From Bradyrhizobium sp. CB1717 (GTDB taxonomy: Bacteria; Pseudomonadota; Alphaproteobacteria; Rhizobiales; Xanthobacteraceae), in the NCBI RefSeq assembly GCF_029714325.1, contig NZ_CP121666.1:496001-560000 (forward strand): a stretch of 64,000 bases of DNA. Direction: 5' to 3'. Of this stretch, positions 60,359 through 64,000 are shown one piece after another. Numbering within the stretch: position 1 is the stretch's first letter; each line of letters starts with the position of its first letter. The notes beneath the pieces are model-generated. The model saw only the letters and a list, made by a program, of their open reading frames with translations. It did no database searches and had not been told where the DNA came from. Position numbers and translations under genes: made by a program.

Positions 60359-61326
60359 GCGAGAGCGCTCGAAACTACAGTGGTCCGACTAAGCGCCGCG
60401 AGGAGACTTGCGAAGGAGCAATGTCCAGCGCGAGCGCCGACGCCAGTTGTCGCTAGGCCTCCGGCCATGTTTGCTAGTCGTAGCCGGTCTAGATCCGAAG
60501 CTCGTTCGAGCGATCGGGCGATAGAATACGCTGCTACGAAAGCGTCGCCCGCGCCGGTTTCATCGACAACACTGACGTCGAACGCCGGCGAAAAAATGCG
60601 ATTTCCGCTTCTGTCGAACAGCAGCGCGCCCTGGGGGCCAATAGTTACCACTACATCGCAGTCCGCGCGCGGACCCGATTCGACCAGAGCGGCAACCGCT
60701 TCGCCAAACGTCGCTTGATATTCGCGACGGTTTAGAATGATTGTATCAGCGATTTGGCTGATACGGGAAAAACGCTCAAAGGACGCAAACAGTCCTCCCG
60801 GTGCCCAAACCAGGCGTGGTCTTGATTGTGCTTTCAGACGGGACAGGATGGCGTCTGTCAAACCCAAGCCAGGATCCATCAGGATGACGACGTCGAATTC
60901 GGTTGGATCCAGCTTCGAGAGTCTTGCTGACCAATCCAAATTCGCGTCGTTGGCGCCGCGGTGCATCAGCATGTATCGCCCGGTCGGGGAACTCGGGATA
61001 ACGACCGATCCGGTCTGTCGTTGCGCGTCGACGGCGATGGCCGACGTATCGACCCGATTGGTATTTAGATCATTGCATAGTTCCTTTCCATGGAGATCGT
61101 CACCTATTGCGCCGATAAGTTGCGTGCACGCCCCAAGTCTCGCCGCGGCAACGGCGCAGTTGGCGCCATGGCCTCCAAATCCCGTGCCGAAGGAGCGTAT
61201 CTCTGCCGTTCCGTCATCAGGCGGAATCCGATCCACATGAATGAACAGATCGTGGTTGATACTGCCGGCAACCAGTACCTTGGTACGCGCCACCTGACGG
61301 ATAATTTCATCCGCCTTGCCGATCAT
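60355..61326 (-). CDS. PfkB/ribokinase-family carbohydrate or nucleoside kinase
   Basis: 323 residues with both PfkB signatures: FGTGFGGHGANCAVAAARLG near residue 49 and VVDETGAGDAFVAAYSIARS near 255, whose Asp is the catalytic base. The family phosphorylates sugars, nucleosides and related alcohols with ATP; the specificity cannot be read. It overlaps RidA upstream and the NDK-like gene downstream by four bases each, so kinase and NDK-like protein may act in succession on the same molecule. Confidence 0.88.
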   Translation of the reverse strand: MIGKADEIIRQVARTKVLVAGSINHDLFIHVDRIPPDDGTAEIRSFGTGFGGHGANCAVAAARLGACTQLIGAIGDDLHGKELCNDLNTNRVDTSAIAVDAQRQTGSVVIPSSPTGRYMLMHRGANDANLDWSARLSKLDPTEFDVVILMDPGLGLTDAILSRLKAQSRPRLVWAPGGLFASFERFSRISQIADTIILNRREYQATFGEAVAALVESGPRADCDVVVTIGPQGALLFDRSGNRIFSPAFDVSVVDETGAGDAFVAAYSIARSLERASDLDRLRLANMAGGLATTGVGARAGHCSFASLLAALSRTTVVSSALA

Positions 61327-61742
61327 GATTTTCGTTCCGAAGGCAGCACGGCAATCGCGGAGATTTCGACTAGATGATCTGTCACCGCTAACCGCGACAC
61401 CTCCACTAACGTGCTGCTCGGCGGCGGCTCGGTGAGGACTTTGTTCCTGACTTCGGAGATCGCCTCGAAGTTTTCCATGTCGGTGAGGTAAATGACGAGG
61501 CTCACGATGTCCTCCATTATCCCTCCGGCCTCGACCAGCAGGTGTTCGATCTTTTCAAAAACGTACCGCGCCTGGCCGGCTGGATCGCCGACGGATACCG
61601 TTTCTCCGGCCGCATCGCTGGAAACTTGACCGCTGATGAAGACCATACGGTCACCCGGCGATATTGAAACCGAGATCGCCGGCGAATAGCGAGCGATCGG
61701 CTTGGTATGTCCTTTTGGCGAAATGACGATTCTGTTAGCCAT
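61323..61742 (-). CDS. RidA/YjgF-family protein
   Basis: 139 residues, the family's usual size or slightly longer. RVFISGQV-type strand (MVFISGQVSSDAAGETVSVG near 33), then QARYVFEKIEHLLVEAGGIM and IVSLVIYLTDMENF, ending STLVEVSRLAVTDHLVEISA with the Arg that binds the enamine/imine. RidA members deaminate reactive 2-aminoacrylate-type imines; cluster-associated ones often handle pathway intermediates. It is 12 bases after the SDR gene and overlaps PfkB. Confidence 0.9.
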   Translation of the reverse strand: MANRIVISPKGHTKPIARYSPAISVSISPGDRMVFISGQVSSDAAGETVSVGDPAGQARYVFEKIEHLLVEAGGIMEDIVSLVIYLTDMENFEAISEVRNKVLTEPPPSSTLVEVSRLAVTDHLVEISAIAVLPSERKS

Positions 61743-61754
61743 CGCGCGAGAACC

Positions 61755-62486
61755 TCAATTCTGCTCAGGATATGGTCCAAAAGTGTCGTTGATCGACGAT
61801 AGTTGCAACTCGCGCATTTCCACTCGTGCCGGCACCAAGAAAACAAGCCTGACCACCTCGCTAATTTCCTGGATGGAAAGACTGGAAGGCCGGTCTCCTG
61901 GCTGTTTTGTTCGAAAGAACGTGTCGACCCGGCTCATGGTCAGGTTAGTGATGCGAATGCCCGAGCTTCTGGTTTCACGACGCAGCGATTCGACAAATCC
62001 GTTCAGGCCCCACTTCGATGCACAGTAAGCTGCGCGGCCCGCAAATCCGAACCGGCCGGAATCTGACCCCATGATGACGATCTGTCCACGGTCGTGCCGC
62101 TCAATTAGCGGAAGGCAGGCTTTCATTGTGTAGAACGCGCCGTCGAGGTTTGTCGACATCACAGCTCGCCATTCGTCCGGCTTGGTTTCGGTGACGGTCC
62201 CCCAGATTCCAATGCCGGCATTCACCACGCAACCGCGTAAGGAATCGAGATCGACGAGCGAAGCAGCCCCTGCTTCGTTGACGGATGCCTCATTGCTGAC
62301 ATCGACGATCGCCGTTCTTGCGTCCACACCAAATGCCCGGCACCTTTCTGCAGTCTTCGCAAGTTCCCCGCCTGTCCGCGCCCACAGTACGAGATCGAAA
62401 CCGCTTCGTGCGAGTTCAAGCGCCGCTCCTGCGCCAACTCCCCGACTTGCGCCGGTCACCAGTACATATCCTTCGCCCTCTTCCAT
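61755..62486 (-). CDS. Short-chain dehydrogenase/reductase
   Basis: 243 residues. N-terminal NAD(P) site VTGASRGVGAGAALELARSG, VVNAGIGIWG (NAG motif) near 88, the catalytic Ser in IVIMGSDSGRFGFAG near 137 and YCASK near 153 (Tyr-x-x-x-Lys). An Arg after the glycine motif and WARTGGE at the end of beta-2 favour NADPH. The start overlaps the TOPRIM stop (TAATG). It should oxidise or reduce a hydroxyl or carbonyl of the pathway intermediate. Confidence 0.9.
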   Translation of the reverse strand: MEEGEGYVLVTGASRGVGAGAALELARSGFDLVLWARTGGELAKTAERCRAFGVDARTAIVDVSNEASVNEAGAASLVDLDSLRGCVVNAGIGIWGTVTETKPDEWRAVMSTNLDGAFYTMKACLPLIERHDRGQIVIMGSDSGRFGFAGRAAYCASKWGLNGFVESLRRETRSSGIRITNLTMSRVDTFFRTKQPGDRPSSLSIQEISEVVRLVFLVPARVEMRELQLSSINDTFGPYPEQN

Positions 62487-63103
62487 TACAGGCTCCTTGG
62501 ATGCAGAATTGAATTGACCCTCGCGGTTGCAAGCCTTTCGTCAAAACTCGCAGGGTCGGCAACATGCATGTCGCTCAAGTCACTGAACGGGTCCGGCATT
62601 CTTAGGATTCGAATGACGCCATCGAAGCCGATCTGAACTAGGCGGTCCGAGATTTCATCGACGAAGTGATCGACACCCTTGGGAAAAGTACGGTTGGGAC
62701 CGTCTAACCGTTCCCGTTGAATGTAGACCGTCCGTACCCCGTCCAAATGGTCTTGGCTTAGCACCATTGTCTGGTCGGAGCCTGGAATGCCGAGAGTTCG
62801 AACGCCATGGGTCCATGCCGTCCAGCAATCTGATTCTCCTTCGACGACGATCATCTCCGCTGAGTTGTGGAAGGCATGGTTCGGCGGGGCGATATAGGCA
62901 GTGATTGGTTCGTTGGCGATCGCAGACCATTTCGATCCATCGGCGCCGCGAAGCGCCACGCGCAGCCGCGCTTTGCCCGCTCTGCCATCCGGAAAGTGAT
63001 AACTAAAGCGTACGCCTTCCGGTACGTTGGTCAGCCCGTATGATCTTAGATCCGCAACGGAAATTCGCTTAAGGTCGCTAAGAACTTCGATCGTGACAGC
63101 CAT
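62486..63103 (-). CDS. TOPRIM-like domain protein
   Basis: 205 residues from the ATG at 63103 (a TTG four codons earlier is possible). The centre, AEMIVVEGESDCWTAWTHGV then RTLGIPGSDQT (near 88-115), matches the TOPRIM glutamate motif and PG turn seen in primases and in toprim proteins of mobile elements; the D-x-D motif is not evident. The N-terminal 80 residues (LRSYGLTNVPEGVRFSYHFP) resemble the stretch preceding TOPRIM in phage primase-helicases. No zinc finger or helicase is attached. Its place within an enzyme operon is unexpected. Confidence 0.7.
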   Translation of the reverse strand: MAVTIEVLSDLKRISVADLRSYGLTNVPEGVRFSYHFPDGRAGKARLRVALRGADGSKWSAIANEPITAYIAPPNHAFHNSAEMIVVEGESDCWTAWTHGVRTLGIPGSDQTMVLSQDHLDGVRTVYIQRERLDGPNRTFPKGVDHFVDEISDRLVQIGFDGVIRILRMPDPFSDLSDMHVADPASFDERLATARVNSILHPRSL

Positions 63104-63135
63104 CTTCCAAACCAATTTAGTGCTGATACCGCCGA

Positions 63136-63756
63136 CTAAGCTCCGCCGCCGTCCGTGAGACCATCAGCAGGAGTGCGCGTGGAAAATATCTCCAAACGTC
63201 TTCTGACCTGCCCCACGATCGCCGGGTGGAAATGCTCTAGGATCAGGAAACCCATGACTATCGATTTCGGGCAGACGTTTTCTTTTTGACCGCCAATCGA
63301 CCAGATCTTTCCGTCCCGAACGATCCCGCCCATGGGAATACAGCCCCCTGCCAGTGCCAGGGCATCCTTTTTGTCCGCATGAATAGCCACCTTGCGACCG
63401 GACAAAAGTCCGCACCCAGCTAGAATGAATGCACCGGAACAAACGCTGCAAATGATCGTCTCTTGTTGGGTGGCTTCGCGCAAGGATGCCTGGAAAGACA
63501 TCGACGGCCGCACCCATTGCGCAGCCCTTCCGCCTGGGAAAACCAGCGCATCATATTCCCGAAGTCTTCCATGATTGATTTCGCAATTTACCCGTAACCC
63601 GCCCGCGGTTATGGCAAGGTCGATTCCCAGACAAGAAATTACGGTCAGTCTTGGAGTGGCAGCGACGAGTTCAGACGCCTTTTGCAGGACGCAGGCGACC
63701 CCGACAAAGTCGAGATCATCCATCCCGTCAAATGCAACGACGCCGATGTGGGCCAT
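63136..63756 (-). CDS. DJ-1/PfpI-family protein
   Basis: 206 residues. VVAFDGMDDLDFVGVACVLQ at the start, DALVFPGGRAAQWV near 70, and the nucleophile elbow ICSVCSGAFILAGCGLLSGR near 100 (Cys of SVCSGA), followed by AIHADKKDAL. This is the DJ-1/PfpI glutamine-amidotransferase-like fold, with members acting as isonitrile hydratases, glyoxalases or proteases, or as AraC regulators' domains. It lies four bases after the inositol-phosphate-synthase gene. Confidence 0.88.
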   Translation of the reverse strand: MAHIGVVAFDGMDDLDFVGVACVLQKASELVAATPRLTVISCLGIDLAITAGGLRVNCEINHGRLREYDALVFPGGRAAQWVRPSMSFQASLREATQQETIICSVCSGAFILAGCGLLSGRKVAIHADKKDALALAGGCIPMGGIVRDGKIWSIGGQKENVCPKSIVMGFLILEHFHPAIVGQVRRRLEIFSTRTPADGLTDGGGA

Positions 63757-63760
63757 TGGA

Positions 63761-64000
63761 TCACACCAACTCTTGTGCGCAAGCGGCGTTGAGCCGTCTT
63801 AGTTCCGCAAGCTCTCTCTCCTGCTCGTCCGCCAGATGACCGTGTGGAGGGGATTTCAGGAATGAAGCCGCAGCTGCGTTAAATCCGGCCAATCCGCGCC
63901 GGCGCGCTGACGCGGCAATGCGGATCAGGTCGATAATTACGCCCGCTGCATTGCTCGAATCCTGAACCTCCAATTTCAGATCGATCGAGATCGGCATGTT
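63761..64000 (-). CDS. Inositol-3-phosphate synthase, C-terminal part (gene continues beyond the window)
   Basis: Only the last 80 or so residues are in the window. IDLKLEVQDSSNAAGVIIDL followed by IRIAASARRRGLAGFNAAAA and SFLKSPP matches the C-terminus of actinobacterial/archaeal-type inositol-3-phosphate synthases, where this segment completes the tetramer and active site. The enzyme converts glucose 6-phosphate to inositol 3-phosphate using NAD. As the first visible gene of the operon it hints that the pathway builds on an inositol or a cyclised sugar phosphate. Confidence 0.75.
   Translation of the reverse strand, partial: NMPISIDLKLEVQDSSNAAGVIIDLIRIAASARRRGLAGFNAAAASFLKSPPHGHLADEQERELAELRRLNAACAQELV

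Noticed and set aside
1..64000. CRISPR arrays, rRNA genes and replication origins
   Set aside because: No regularly spaced direct repeats, rRNA-like segments or iteron/DnaA-box clusters were seen on reading the sequence.

Overview
The window reads as an accessory (genomic-island) stretch of an alphaproteobacterial chromosome or megaplasmid, most likely from the order Hyphomicrobiales (a Bradyrhizobium/Mesorhizobium-like soil bacterium). That placement is an inference from codon character, the rhizobial-type Ku and PolX remnants, the IS66 debris and the molybdenum-hydroxylase genes. There is no ribosomal or housekeeping block to anchor it, and no searches were run.

Region 1 (1-35 kb) is a dense defence island. 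It opens with the end of a BREX locus: a RelA/SpoT-type gene, pglZ and a frameshifted brxL. A type I restriction hsdS scrap follows. Next is a complete type I Zorya set in a split, convergent layout (zorA-zorB on +, zorC-zorD on -). Then comes a translationally coupled three-gene cassette (DUF6361 protein, phospholipase D-like protein, large helicase) that I cannot match to a named system, followed by an AIPR-family abortive-infection gene, an unknown gene, a PD-(D/E)XK-like gene, an HTH protein, a DUF2130 protein and a TM0106-type RecB-like nuclease/helicase. A WYL regulator with an inverted repeat over its own start faces a ubiquitin-like cassette (multi-ubiquitin/E2 fusion, JAB/E1 fusion, DUF6527). 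A RES-Xre toxin-antitoxin pair ends the region.

Region 2 (35-46 kb) is mobility and decay. It holds a large serine recombinase with a 48-bp near-perfect palindrome inside its coding sequence, a two-HTH regulator, a soluble FtsH-like AAA/metalloprotease, small XRE genes, back-to-back fragments of ku and polX, an apparent chimeric antitoxin followed by a truncated PIN toxin, and broken IS66 pieces.

Region 3 (46-49.2 kb) is a tight four-gene minus-strand operon: nucleotidyltransferase-like, SAICAR-synthetase (PurC)-like, double AbrB-like and thymidylate-kinase-like. A slightly degenerate tRNA-Ala(GGC) follows.

Region 4 (50-64 kb), all on the minus strand, looks like a biosynthetic or nucleotide-processing cluster rather than defence. 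It has a FAD-less xanthine-dehydrogenase-type enzyme whose iron-sulfur subunit is fused to a ferritin-like domain, a TPR protein and an exported amidohydrolase. A second, almost gap-free set follows: inositol-3-phosphate synthase, DJ-1/PfpI, TOPRIM, SDR, RidA, PfkB kinase, NDK-like, TPR-ferritin and nucleotidyltransferase. Regions 3 and 4, and the DUF6361-PLD-helicase cassette, are the best candidates for undescribed systems.
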